From Myrica gale (Eukaryota; Streptophyta; Magnoliopsida; Fagales; Myricaceae): 64,000 nt of DNA. A program made the position numbers and the translations under genes. This document shows positions 1 to 11,069 of this stretch, in pieces. Below the pieces are notes generated by a model that saw only the letters and a list, made by a program, of their open reading frames with translations, made no database searches and was not told the DNA's origin. The stretch is from contig OZ005608.1 in assembly GCA_963930655.1 (NCBI GenBank), positions 16,430,001 to 16,494,000 of the forward strand, read 5' to 3'. The first letter of the stretch is position 1. Every line of letters begins with the position of its first letter.

Positions 1-658
1 GACGGTCAAGTTTTCAGTTTTGGTGAACGGTTCTCCTCAAGGTTTCTTTGGTAGTTCTCGCGGGTTACGCCAAGGTGACCCTCTTTCACCTCTTTTATTT
101 GTTATCGTTATGGAGGCTTTTAGCAAGATGATTAATGTGTTGGTGGTGAAAAGTGCCTTGGTGGGTGTGGATATTGGAGGCGGTAGGGGGAATGGGTTAT
201 GCATTTCGCACTTATTATTTGTTGATGAAACTCTCATCATGTGTGGGGCTGAGGAGAGCCAAGTTCGTCACCTTAGAACCTTTCTTGGGTTATGCCCCGG
301 AGGGCGATCGAGGTGTTGAGGTGCTGGAAAAAGAAGTTCAATAATCTCATTGCTTTGGCAGTGTGGCGAATGATTCCTCTCGCTGTTTGGTGGATCTTGT
401 GGAGGGAGAGGAACAACCGATGCTTTGAAGATTCTGAGCAGTCTTTGGATAGTTTAAGGGGTCTTCTTTTGCAGTCGTTTTTTCTTTGGGCCAATGTGAT
501 GTTGGGTTATCCTTTTTTTCTAGTTTTCCGGATTTTCTTAGTTTTCTTGTTTGTATGTGTTAGGGGTTCTCAGTATAATCTCTTGTACTGTCGTCTCCTT
601 CTTCTTTTGTTCTTTGTTTTTCTTCTCTTTAACAAGATTGGCTTACTTATCAAAATAA
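1..658 (+). mobile_element. L1-type LINE fragment (reverse transcriptase piece plus 3' end)
   Basis: The first 290 bases encode the reverse transcriptase core of a plant L1-type LINE, with the strongly conserved LRQGDPLSPLLF block. The catalytic box, normally FADD, reads FVDE, so one catalytic aspartate is replaced. Near 290-300 the sequence jumps to the far C-terminal part of ORF2, recognisable by WWILWRERNNR and FFLWANVMLGYPF, so the thumb and most of the zf-RVT region are missing. The 3' end has the family's usual tail (TTTAACAAGATTGGCTTACT followed by an A-rich stretch near 640-658). The 5' part lies off the window. A dead, internally deleted copy. Confidence 0.85.
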
Positions 659-665
659 AAATTCT

Positions 666-2039
666 CCTCTCACATTCCATATAGGACTCAAGGTGCTACA
701 ATCTCTCCCGCTTAAATCATTGACGTCCTCATCAGGGCCCACCAAGCCCACAAATTTTTTTAGTTTTTACTAAGCCGCTCTAATACCATTTGTAATAACC
801 TAAGGAAGTGTTAGTCACATATGCAATTTAACTTCAAAAGAATTAGTCAATCTTGTTTATGAAATCCTTTAGAATCATTATAAGTCTCAGTTCTACCAAG
901 TACGAAACCAATTTGGGACTTGGACTTATATCATTCGTTTCTCATTATTTCTCATCTCTCACTCCATGTAGGACGCAAGGTATTATATATATAGACTATC
1001 TTTTCTACGGAGAGAGAGATTTTGAAAAAATATCTAGAAAATGTTAAATATGTTGACAACATTTACCCTTGGGTAAACCGGATAAGCAGTTCAAGAATGT
1101 AAGGTAACCAACATAGCTACTCTCAATCTCCATGTCGAACTTGGGGGTGTTACAATCTCTCCCACTTAAATCATTGACGTCCTCGTTAGAGTCCGCCAAG
1201 CCCACAAATTTTTTTTAGTTGTCACTGAGCCACTCTAATACCATTTGTAATAACCTAAGGAAGAGCTAGCCACATATGCATTTTAACTTCAAAATAACTA
1301 GTCAATGTTACTTTTGAAATCCCATGGAATCATTATATGTAGGGCTGCACAACCGGAAATCCGGTCCTGTTTTTGGACCGGAATCCAGTCAAACCGGATT
1401 TCTAGTTGTACCTAAAATGAAGGTCCGGTCTTAAGTTTTTTTTTTCCTAAGTTTCTTTTTCTTTTTTGTCAATCAGGGAAAAGGGAAGACTTAATTTCCA
1501 AGGGGGAAGGTCGGAATGGACTCAAGGGAATAGGGAGGGCATCAAAATGCATAAATTTTGACTTAGGGTTTTTATTTTTTAAGTTTAAAGCTTGTATTAA
1601 AAATTATATTTATTATTTAAATTAATAAATGAGGTCCGGTCCAGTTCAGACCGAATCCCAAATGGCCTGGACCGGACCGGATAAATGCAGTCCGGACCGG
1701 ACCGCATTTGGACCACTTGGACCACAAATCCGGTTCGGTCCGGTTCTGTGCAGCCCTAATTATAAGTCTTCGTTCTATCCAATAAGGAACCAATTTTTGG
1801 ACTAGGACTTATATCGTTCTTTTCTCGTTACTTCTCATCTCTCATTCCATCTAGGACTCGTGGTGTTACATATAAATATTAGCTATGAATCTATCTAGAC
1901 TATCTTCTCTACAGAGAGAAATGAATGTAGAAAAAAAATCTAGAAAATGTTAAATATGTGTATGACGTTTTCCCTTCGGGAGACCGAATAAGCAATTCAA
2001 GAATGTAAGGTAACCAACCTTGTTATTCTCAGTCTCCTT
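666..2039 (-). mobile_element. TRIM-like LTR fossil, tandem arrangement
   Basis: A miniature LTR element in minus orientation. A 364 bp repeat (791-1154) begins and ends as TGTAACACC...GGTTATTACA on the minus strand. A second copy starts at 1246 and runs to about 2039, and a short tail of a third lies at 666-700. Between copies lie two 90 bp interiors (701-790 and 1155-1245). Each holds only a primer-binding-like site (TGGTATTAGAG next to the LTR) and a purine tract (AAGTGGGAGAGAT) by the next LTR. This LTR-tiny interior-LTR layout, without genes, is that of terminal-repeat retrotransposons in miniature. The LTR copies differ at many positions, so it is old. The second LTR is interrupted by a hAT MITE. 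Confidence 0.7.
1340..1758. mobile_element. hAT-type MITE, 419 bp
   Basis: The ends are inverted: TAGGGCTGCACA at the left and TGTGCAGCCCTA at the right. The flanks are an 8 bp target duplication with one mismatch (ATTATATG and ATTATAAG), the size used by hAT transposons. The interior is full of CCGGTCCGGT-type words and has no coding capacity. It sits in the LTR of the TRIM-like fossil and so is younger than it. A sister of exactly the same length lies at 6981-7399. Confidence 0.85.
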
Positions 2040-2874
2040 AGTTGGATAGCTATGATGCACTGGAGATGAACAAAAAATAGGCATATTCTTGTTCATAATG
2101 GAATCTAATACAAATATTCAACTCAACCTCAGGCCAATTATCCTTATTTTGTTTCCAAGAAAGAGAGAAAACAGGAATAGGGCAAGGAGATTGCAATACT
2201 TTATGGCCGAGAACTAAACCCAGATTTTGCCTCCACACCCTACTCATTCTCTCTTTCTCTCCCCCTTCCCCCTCCTCCAAATGATCAACATGGACAAGTT
2301 TGGGCTCCTCATCTTTACGGTTAGTTATGAAGATCTCTATCTATCTAGTCACAATTCTACCTATGCAGCTTCAGCTCTCCCAGATAAAAATGCCCCAACA
2401 ATACGTACCCAACAAAAAATATAATGTTAAGGTTTTTCTTCAAGGGAAAATAATTGCTTCCAGAAAGTATGATAACCTTTCCGCTCTCCTTCTCCTTGAT
2501 TGATAGCTGCAATGCAATAAAATGAAAGGAAACTGCCAGTTTCTTGTTCCAGATTGCACTTACTGGAATTCAGCCTCAACCTCAGATTCAACTAATCCAT
2601 TTCTACGAAAGTAAAAGAGAAAACAGGCAAAGGGTGGAGGAATAGACAATAGTTCCTTTATTGCATCCAAGACCTGAAAGTGATCTTTGCAAAGGTCAAT
2701 GTCCAGCTTCCCTCCTCAGCCCTACCCCCTTGCAGCGAAAAGCAACAAGATTGAAGCGGGCGTGTATCTTAATCATTTTTGCAAATAATGGCAGATCTGG
2801 ATTATGAGCCTAGAATCATTTAATTAGCCAACAATCGCAGATAAGATGACAATAGAAGGTGTCAGTGTTGCATA
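2040..2874. other. Unassigned sequence
   Basis: About 830 bases between two transposon fragments. Only short ORFs occur (up to 76 codons) and none resembles a known family. Codon use is not gene-like. It could be intron or downstream sequence of the minus-strand YchF-type gene whose first exon is at 5066-5290, but no exon was recognised here. Confidence 0.4.
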
Positions 2875-4092
2875 ATAGAAGGTGGGATGACATTGTAGAA
2901 AGGATGAAAATCCGATTGGCGGGATGAAAAGGTATGTATTTGTTAAAAGGAGGAAGAATCACACTCATCAAATCAACTCTTTCTAGTCTTCCGACTTATT
3001 TCCTATCATTGTTTCCTATCATTGGGGCTTTGCTAATGAGAGGGATAGACTATGGAGGATAGTTATAGAAGAAAAGTATGCGAGTATGGTGAGAGGGTGG
3101 AATACTTTATTGATGTGTGGTTCTTATGGATTAAGTTTATGGAGGTCCATTAGCAAAGATTGGGATGTTTTTAGCAAGCAAATTCGGTTTTTGGCGGGAT
3201 TTGGATCCCGGATTAGATTTTGGCTAGATTGGTGGTGTGGTCACAAACCAGTGTGTCTTGCTTTTCCATTATTCTAGTCGTTGTCCCAGGGTAAAGAGGC
3301 TTTGGTGGAAGCTTCTAGTAATTTTGTATGGAATGGTCAATTCTTTAGATCAGCAAATGACTAGGAGGTGGAGGAATTTTCGACTTTTTTCTCCCTCTTG
3401 TATGATAAGGTTCTTAGAAGAGGGGAGGCAGACAAGATGAAATGGTTTGGCTCTAAGAATGGTGTATTTCTGTTAAGTCGATGTATACTATCCTTGTGGG
3501 TGGGTCTGGATTGTCTTTTCCTTGGCAATGTGTGTGGAGAACAAAAGTTCTTACGAGAGTCTCTTTCTTTGTTTGGGAGGCAGCACATGAAAGAATTTTA
3601 ACAATTGATAATTTGCAAAGGAGGGGTATGTGTATTGCTGATTGGTGTTTTCTTTGTAAAAATGATTGGGAATCTATTGAGCATGTGTTACTTCATTATT
3701 CGTTGGCAAGAGGGTTATGGGCGCATTTAAGTATTTTGAACTTTCCGTGGGTTATGCCTGAAATGGTGAGCAATGTGTTGTGGAGTTGGAAGAGGAAGTT
3801 AGTAAACCCTTTGGCTAAAGCTATTTGAAAGATGATTTATTCATGTATTTGGTGGTGCTTGTGGCGTGAGCATAATAATAGAAGTTTTGAAGACTCAGCT
3901 TTATCTTTGGAAAGGTTGCAAGGTGTTATGGTTCAATCCCTTTTCTTTTGGGCCAATGCGGTGTTGGGATACCCTTTTTAGATTTTCAAGATTTTCTTAG
4001 TTATTTTGTTTGTATGGTTTAGGTGATTTCGGTATAGCCCCTTGTACCATTGTTACATTTTTAATAAAATTATCTTATCAAAAAAAAAGAAT
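2875..4092 (+). mobile_element. L1-type LINE fragment (C-terminal ORF2 with zf-RVT and 3' tail)
   Basis: Broken plus-strand ORF2 of an L1-type LINE. It starts in the region after the polymerase ([12 protein letters not shown]-like, with frame changes) and continues through a WKR-type block and a complete zf-RVT zinc-finger-like domain (VWRTKVLTRVSFFVWEAAHE, CFLCKNDWESIEHVLLHYS). It ends with WCLWREHNNRSFED and FFWANAVLGYPF. The reading frame is broken several times, including between 3280 and 3380 and by a stop at about 3826. The 3' end is marked by TTTAATAAAATTATCTTATC followed by an A run near 4081-4090. It is the same subfamily as the fragment at 1-658, but a separate insertion. Confidence 0.85.
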
Positions 4093-5065
4093 AGAATGTG
4101 GGGAAGGAAAAGACAAAGGCATCTCCATTTTTAAGCCAAGCTACAGAGCTGTCAAACTAATCTTTCCTCAAGATTATTCTAATAAGAGGACAACCATTTC
4201 TTTCCCAATACTTGTACTAACACACAACCTAAACCCTAAAATTGGATTGTCATGCATAATGCCTTTTTTAACCCTCTGCTCCCAAAACAACTTACAATAT
4301 TTACTACTAAAAAGAATTATGAGCAAGATGATTAACAAATTCTAATATTGCTATCATAACACCCTTTCAAGAGGCCTATGACTCCAAGAATTTTTAAATT
4401 GCCTACTAGATAACAATGATACTAACAACTGGTAGTCTAGGAGTCATCTTTAGTGTCACCATTTGTGTTTCCTTTTTCCCCAGTGAAAGCAGTGAAAACA
4501 ATGGAAGAAGACACCAGAAGATGATCCTCAACTTTTCTCAGTCCACCACAACAAAGTAACAGAGACACCAGAAAGATAAAATTTCTAGATTTATAACAAC
4601 CTGTATTCCCATTAGCAGTTAGTCAGATACAACAACACACTTGTCCCGTTAATTAGATGGGAAGGGTGCAGAACCCTACTTTCCTCACCTACTCTTTGGA
4701 TAGCAATCAAACTTAGTAAAAACAAAATAAAATCCTAAAAATTCATAATTTGTTCAAATGCATGGCACAGAGACAATTAGTTTTCTCATTAGAGTGGCCC
4801 GCGAGAAAACAGAGTACCTAAAGCCTATAAACTTTGGGTTGTTTTGAGAATTAATAAATTAAAAATACATGACTCAAATTATCCTAAAAATGCAACACCC
4901 TCGATTAGAAGTCCTTTCTGTTCTCTTTAAGGTCCAAAATTCTCAACAACCCAATAGATACAGACAAAAACATAAATAAGTAGATATACATATTGAGAAA
5001 GACAGATAAAGGCAAGGAAGGGAAACAAAAACAGAAAGAAAGACAGAAAGAGAGAGATGGCTTAC
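4093..5065. other. Probable first-intron sequence of the YchF-type gene
   Basis: This stretch follows the splice donor of the minus-strand exon at 5066-5290 and would be its intron. It is AT-rich, with a (CTTTCTGT)-like simple stretch near 4965-5055 on the minus strand. No second YchF exon could be recognised here or further left, so the rest of the gene is either beyond the left edge or lost. Confidence 0.4.
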
Positions 5066-5290
5066 GACGGCGTTGAAGAGAGTAGATTTGCCGACATTAG
5101 GGAGGCCAACAATGCCGGCTTTGAGACTCATGCTAATTTTGGAGGAGAGGGAAGAGAACCGCCGCCTGATTCCCATATATCCCACGAAGTGAGGCTTCTC
5201 CCTGAGGAGGAGAGAATGATTTATGGAGGCTGATGACTTCAAAGGATGGACGATTGCCGGAATTAAGTGACCGCAAGCTATCCTCACCAT
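5066..5290 (-). CDS. First exon of an organellar YchF/Obg-like GTPase-fold ATPase
   Basis: Seventy-five codons open with an organelle-type presequence rich in Ser, Arg and Lys (MVRIACGHLIPAIVHPLKSS...GIRRRFSSLSSKI). The mature start follows as MSLKAGIVGLPNVGKSTLFN, with the G1/P-loop GLPNVGKS at residues 62-69. This is the hallmark of YchF/OLA1-type ATPases, which bind ribosomes and hydrolyse ATP. The presequence points to the plastid or mitochondrial paralogue. The exon ends at a good donor (GCCGTC|GTAAGC) in phase 0. The ATG at 5290 is the first in frame. No downstream exon was found in 5 kb, so this is either a long-intron gene leaving the window or a stranded exon. Confidence 0.75.
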
Positions 5291-5532
5291 TGTTGCTGGC
5301 CAGGAAGACAGAGCGAGCTCTATCGTCTCCTATCCGTTGGAAGATTAAGGGGAAAAGATGGCCACTGGACTATTTGTTTCTTCGTTGTTTCAATTTTTTT
5401 AGGCCGATTTTGTCTTCCCCTAGCACATTTTCTAACTTTATTTTTGCTTATAAAAAAAAAATCTTTTTGTTTTGGTTCCTCAGCAACTTTTTTTTATTCC
5501 CCCAAGTCGGATTTTAAAAATACCAGTTAGAA
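5291..5532 (-). promoter_or_regulatory. 5' UTR and promoter region of the YchF-type exon
   Basis: About 240 bases lie between the ATG and the left end of the hAT-type element that begins at 5533. Any proximal promoter must be here, because the transposon occupies what lies further upstream. No convincing TATA box was located. Confidence 0.35.
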
Positions 5533-6097
5533 TAGGGCTAAACAGAAGAAAAGGTGCCGGTTTTTGGTACTGGCAGGTAAAAACAACTGGTTTTATTGGT
5601 AATAATTACACGGTTTGAGATAAGTGTAGTGATATTTAGAAAGAAAAAAAAAAAGTGCAATGAAGTTGGCTATGCTTCACACCAAGGATTAGGAAGTAAA
5701 CAAAGAGCACATAAATAATGATTGTTCATTGGTTCAATCCCTTTTCACGAATTAAAAAAAATGTGAAGCTCACATGCTTTTTGGTTTTTCTAATTGGCCT
5801 CATTTGTCACTCAATTTTCTTGCTTTCATACTTTTAACGTACCAGGAAATTAAAATAATGTGATGTTGAACTTAATTTGAAGAATAATGATATACCTTCG
5901 ACTTGAAACATATTAAATTGTTAACTTGGACTATACTGATTTATTAGTGATTAACTAGGAACTCTTAATTTGCCTTATATCGTAATTTTTGTTCATTTTT
6001 TATATACAATGAAGGAATTAAGAGATCATTTGCATTTGGTTTTTGGTAAAATATAACATGTCTATACAAAAAAGTTTGAGTTACACATGGATCTCCT

Positions 6098-6301
6098 ACA
6101 TGCAATGAATCTGTTGATCGTGTGGTAGTGGAAAGTCAGAAGGTGCTTAGTCCTCTCGTGGTTAAATGTAAAGGGAAGCCACCGACAAAAAGGAAGGTGT
6201 TCCTAGTAGAAAATGTCGTGAAGAACTCAAACAGAACATATAATCAACTGAGTAACACAAAGCCCAAACAAAATAGAAAAAAAAAATCAGGTAAGATTAT
6301 G
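6098..6301 (+). pseudogene. FAR1/FRS-like C-terminal fragment
   Basis: The reading frame gives VLSPLVVKCKGKPPTKRK followed by a lysine-rich tail. This resembles the basic stretch near the C-terminus of FAR1-RELATED SEQUENCE proteins, transcription factors derived from MULE transposases, which commonly have a 'P..V..KGRP..KR' block. Further in-frame scraps at 6725-6840 and 6945-7420 (a GPLGYDPFGFG-like piece split by the MITE) could be later exons. The N-terminal FAR1 DNA-binding, MULE and SWIM domains are absent. It lies inside the hAT-type element, so it may have been captured. The identification is tentative. Confidence 0.4.
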
Positions 6302-6312
6302 TTCATTTTCTA

Positions 6313-6675
6313 AATTTTTTCAGGATTCAAATACATTCACAAAACTACTACCGAACATATTCAGAATTCAAACACAAACACCAATACATTTTACACAATC
6401 TCCAACAACTTTTTACTTTTTTATTCAACATAAATTTTCTCTCTCTATATTTTTTCACATAACTCCAATACTTTTTTATTAAACAATTACATCAAATCAT
6501 TTCTCTCTCCACTTTACACAAACACCAATAAAATACTATTCAACATACATATTCACAACTTCTCTAAAATCCTACTTTTTTACTCAAACCGAACATATCC
6601 AGGGGTTTCTTATATTTATTAAATTTTTTCAGAATTCAAATACATTCACAAAACTACTACCGAACATATTCAGAC
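6313..6675. repeat. 52 bp direct repeat pair around an AT-rich MITE-like segment
   Basis: The sequence AAATTTTTTCAG(g/a)ATTCAAATACATTCACAAAACTA... occurs at 6313-6365 and again at 6623-6675 with about one difference. Between them is an AT-rich piece with ACCGAACATAT-type ends, typical of AT-rich plant MITEs. It looks like a local duplication or a transposon footprint inside the presumed intron of the FAR1-like fragment. Confidence 0.55.
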
Positions 6676-6980
6676 TCATATTGCTTTTGTAACACATTGG
6701 AAACATTTTATTATTTTTTTTAGTCTTGCCAAGGAACGCAAGAAGATACAATGAACGCAAGTGAAACTCCATTGCCTTCAGTATATGATATTCAGCATGG
6801 CTACGTAACTGGAACTCAAGATAGTGTAGCTACTGATGTAATTTAATAAAAGAAAAAACATTATCAAGATTATGGGATTCATATGATATATTTGGGATTG
6901 GTATAAAATAGCGAGTATCATCTATAATTTTTTGTACATAATTTGTAGGGATCTCATAACTTGGTACCTGGACCTCTTGG

Positions 6981-7399
6981 TAGGGATGATCAGAACCGGA
7001 CCGCAGACCGGCCCGGACCACAAAACCGAACCGGACCGGACCGGTTTTGTGGTCTTTGCAAGTTAAATCTAGTCCGATCTGGACATGATTTTATAAACCG
7101 GATAATGCGGTCCGGTCTAGTCCAGGATTTTTAAGAATGCGGTCCGGACCGGACCGCATTTCAAATTTTTTTAAAAAAATAAAAATATATACCTCTCATG
7201 CGCAGTACGCAGAGCCTCTGCATAGTAACAGAGGCTCTACGCAGTAGCCTCTTTGTGCAAAGGCTCTGCACTGCGCAGTGCTCTGCACAGTAGCAGAGGC
7301 TAAAAACCGGTTCGTTCCTCTATATTAGTAGGACCAAAAATCCGGTCCGACCATATTCCGGTCCAAAAATCGGACCGGATTTCCGGTCCTGCAGCCCTA
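6981..7399. mobile_element. hAT-type MITE, 419 bp (second copy)
   Basis: The element begins TAGGGATGATCAG and ends CCTGCAGCCCTA. A perfect 8 bp target duplication, CCTCTTGG, flanks it (6973-6980 and 7400-7407). The CCGGACCGG-rich ends match the MITE at 1340-1758, and both are 419 bp long. The interior has its own inverted words built on CAGAGGCTCTGCAC. The intact duplication suggests a recent move. Confidence 0.88.
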
Positions 7400-7439
7400 C
7401 CTCTTGGATATGACCCTTTCGGTTTTGGAATATAATCAA

Positions 7440-9290
7440 TCTACAGGTTGGAGTTGCATACTATGATGTCTATTTTGATTTTTGTTATTACGTGTTAATT
7501 AGCTCTATTTGTTGTGTGTGCAAATGAAGAATTTCATAGATAAGAATGAGACTAAGAAGAAAATGAGGGACTAAATATTTTGAGTACTAAAATCAGGCTT
7601 GCCCTGATGTCATTATTTGTCCATAAAGTATGTATTTTTGCTTAATGGAACTAACTTGTTAAATTTTGAAGCCATATTGTACAATTTTGGTATTGAAATA
7701 CACTTATTGAGAACCCATCAATAGATGAGTATGACACTGTCAATGAATTTGGGTCCCAATGTTGTCTTAATATTTTCTATAAAGAAGTTTACTGTGTGCA
7801 AGAAATTATTTATCAAAATGGTAGGGATATTGGGTCCCAACATTGTCAAATTAAAGACCATTCAAAACCAACATCATCGTTGAAAAAGCCAACTTTAATA
7901 TTGCCTTTTTAATATGAGTCTTCTGCAACAACTATAAAACCAAGTCCCTGACTTAACCATAAAATTATGGTAAAATAGGAGAAACGAAGATTAATTGCAG
8001 ATTAAAATTACATAAGCAGCTTCAAGTCACATGTACTGCAATGGTTTTATTTTAAAACAAGCATGATTTCAATTGTTTTATTTTCTCCTTCCTTTTCCAT
8101 CATCAAAGAGTGTCTAAGATACTTGTTCAAAGTTTTTATTGTTATCTACATTTCAAAAGGCAAACAAACAGATAAAATGAGTGACCGTTATATTGCCTAA
8201 CAACTAAAATTTTATATATTCATGAAAAAGGATACAAAAACTTGTGGTAAAAACACAATAGAATAGAAGAAACAAATTGGGAATAGTTCCTACTTTCTCT
8301 CACTAGTAAGAATCCATTCGGGCGGCAATACATGAAAATCTTTAACAATTCCCTATATCTACTAATATCCACCTATCCAGTAACATATTAATATACAATC
8401 ATTCACAATTCCTGCATCAATACTTGAAGAAGCTCCATGTACTAATTGTCTGTGTGTTCTCCGCTGCTCAGATCCACCCCAACAATTCAATTAGCTCTTT
8501 ATCTCTGAATCACTTCTTTTCTTTAAAAAAGCTTCCATGCTGCAGTAATGGGAAGTCATAGGCGAAAAAGTTAATCACCAATCTTCCAAAATAATATAAA
8601 CATTGTCGCAAATTCAATACCATAAAAAATTTATATTGAATTACTACTTATTAATCCAGTAAATCCAAACCTACTGGGGATGCATATAGTGCCTGAAAAA
8701 CCTGCCCCAGCTCAGGTCATACATGTACATGAGGATTGCAACTCTTCAGTGGTTATCTAGTGAAGAATGAACAACAGAGTGATTACAGAAAACATCTTAC
8801 AAGGGATGCTGGATTTTCCTGAATTTAATTGGAACTCAAGATCCTAATTGTCTCAAGGTACCAATTGTCTGCATACTTTATTCAACCGATTGTTCCTAAA
8901 TGCAAGAAGTTCTAACTATTAAGCACCACAAGAGCCAAACACAAACCAAGCCCAACACAGAGAACATAAATTAATTGATTCAAAAAAGTACTTCGAAGAT
9001 AAAATCGCCACAGATTTCTCAGGAAATAGAAACCAATTCATAAACAACTCGTTAAGCTTCCTCACGTGCTATAATAATCAAACAAACGTACAGAATAGAA
9101 TCTCCAACGAAAAGTAAAATATGAAAGAACAAACAAATTTCTTGGAATCACTATTCATTAGGAAGATACAAAAGCAGTGAATTTGATCATACAGACAAAA
9201 GAAATAAGCTCGATCAAACATACAAAACAAATAAACATCAATTTAAGACAAACCTAGCACATGAAAACTTCATAATTTGAGATCTTTCTC
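7440..9290. other. Non-coding interior of the hAT-type element
   Basis: AT-rich sequence without a reading frame that looks like a protein. The stretch 8300-9290 reads like UTR or intron sequence of the exon at 9293-9470, but nothing specific could be recognised. Confidence 0.4.
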
Positions 9291-9292
9291 AC

Positions 9293-9470
9293 CATGAATG
9301 TCCTTTCGCGGCGAGGATGGCGTCGTGGCGTAACAAAAAAGGGAGCAACCCAACATCGAGAGGGTGGAGACGATTCCAACCATGTAGAACACCATGACCA
9401 GCCCAAGAAACTATGGCATCAGTATGAAGCCGATGAAGAACGTGACTGACAGGCATATCTGAAACTAACG
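9293..9470 (-). pseudogene. Degraded exon of a small hydrophobic (membrane) protein, unidentified
   Basis: One minus-strand frame reads SVTFFIGFILMP, then a stop where a Trp codon would fit (TGG to TAG), then FLGLVMVFYMVGIVSTLSML. These are two strong hydrophobic helices followed by a polar tail and a good splice donor (CATTCATG|GTGAGA). The other open frame (MPVSHVLHRLHTD...) is longer but has no protein-like character. CT-rich leader-like sequence precedes it. It probably derives from a small two-helix membrane protein gene; the family was not identified. Confidence 0.3.
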
Positions 9471-10196
9471 GAAGAGTAGAGAGAGAGAGAGATAGCGTGG
9501 TGGTGGTTTGTCGGCTGGTGGTAGAGAGGACAAAGAAGAATGACGTGGCATATTTTTTGGGGGAAGAAATTTTGGGGAGAGAGAAGTAATGAATGAACTG
9601 AACAACATTTTTGTGTTGTGAGCAAATTTTGTTTTTTTTAAAAAAAATTGATGTATACCACGTATGCACAGGGTTAGTTAGAAGTCAGTTTTAAGTCGTC
9701 TTTACTCTTGAGATAAACAGGCAACAATAGAGAGGAGATAGATAGCTACTAGAGAGAGGAGAGGAGCTGCCACCTGCCATGCTGGGGAGAGGAAAGCTGG
9801 AGAGAGGCGTCGTTTTTCTAAAAGAAATGTGGAGGCAGAAGCTGGGATTAGGGTTTTGAGCAAAAAGGCGTCGTTCTCGTTCTCGTTCTCTTTTATAATT
9901 AAAAAATAGAAAATAAAATAAGAAGAAGAAAGCAGTGAAGTAACCTTAACCCCAGCAATCAAGGCGTAGCCGTTTTCTTCTATTACTAAAAAAAATTAAA
10001 ATAGTGGAGTGGGGTTAAGGTTAAACAAAAGCGAAAAGGTGTCGTCCTCTTTATGGTGCCATTTTTATTTTCGACAAGGTGTCGGTACTAGTTAAAACGA
10101 GAATAGCCAGTTTGTCAAAAGTTACCATCGAAACCGGTATGGGAAACCGCTGGTTTGGGGGTTTCTAATGCCGGTGCCGGTAAAATTCTCAACCCT

Positions 10197-11069
10197 AGTT
10201 AGAAATCTGAAGAGAAATATGATAGAGGGAATAATTTGTTTTGAAAGTCACATACAAACTTATACAGTCATTTTTTTTAATTTTCTCTGTTTTTTTTCAT
10301 CCACCTCCAACTTCTCAACAATTAAACTTTGTGTATATGACATCTATCCAAATTGAACAGAGAACTTCGTCGGCATATATATTATATTAAGATAATAATA
10401 TATTGGTAAAAATAATATAATACAGTGTTATATAATAACAAGGTTGGGAATTTAGAAAAGAAAAAAAAAAACGAGGTTGGGAAATTTATTTTTTATAATT
10501 CATAAGTATTTATCTAATTGACTTAGATGATAAAATCTTGACACTTATTAATTAACTACTAATTTATATCATTTGACAAAGATGTACATAAACATTATTA
10601 TGAAATTTATTCATTTAAAAAATTATAGATTAATAAAATAGCTCGTGTTTCAAAAATAAAATTAATTAAGAGATAAATATACATTACACCCTCCTTATTG
10701 ACACTTTACCCCATCATCTATTCTTTTTATCAGTTTGACTAACCAACTATTAGTTTGCACCCACCAACTATTAGTTTGCTCTAATTATTTTTTATCAGGT
10801 TGCACTTAAATCTGAGACCTCAAAAAGTAATTAAGAGATAAATATACATTACACCCTCGGTATTGACACTTTACAAATTTTCTAATTATTCTCGGAACTT
10901 GAATTTCGATTACTCAAGAAAACCCATCAAAATCATTTCAAAATTCATGAAATAGTTAGGATACGATCTAGACACCCTATGGTTTGATATCTTATAAAAA
11001 ATTTGATAAAAAATACAAATAAAGTCTTAAGAAACTAAGAATACCTGACTTTCCTTCAAGAAATTTTGG
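10197..11069. other. AT-rich intergenic DNA
   Basis: No gene. A 30-45 bp segment (TAAGAGATAAATATACATTACACCCTC) occurs twice, at about 10668 and 10830, with TATTGACACTTTAC following both. This suggests a short duplication of a repeat end. Confidence 0.45.

Larger units (their letters stand above)
5533..10196. mobile_element. Probable large hAT-type element (4.7 kb), composite
   Basis: The ends are imperfect inverted repeats: TAGGGCTAAACAG at the left and a right end that reads AGGGTTGAGAA when inverted. Both are followed by CCGGT-rich subterminal words (GGTGCCGGTTTTTGGTAC; GGTGCCGGTAAAATTC). The flanks carry a perfect 8 bp duplication, AGTTAGAA (5525-5532 and 10197-10204), as expected for hAT. 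No hAT transposase was recognised, so it would be non-autonomous. It contains a FAR1-like fragment (6.1 kb), a younger MITE (6981-7399) and a degraded exon (9.3 kb). The alternative is two independent MITE ends that happen to share flanks; the eight-base match argues against that. Confidence 0.5.

Noticed and set aside
794-1154. Cassandra (5S rRNA-containing TRIM)
   Set aside because: No 5S internal promoter-like sequence was found in the LTR.
9289-9669. The 126-codon minus-strand frame (MHTWYTSIFFKK...) as a gene
   Set aside because: It spans a T-rich leader-like region and a different frame shows the hydrophobic helices, so this frame is unlikely to be the used one.
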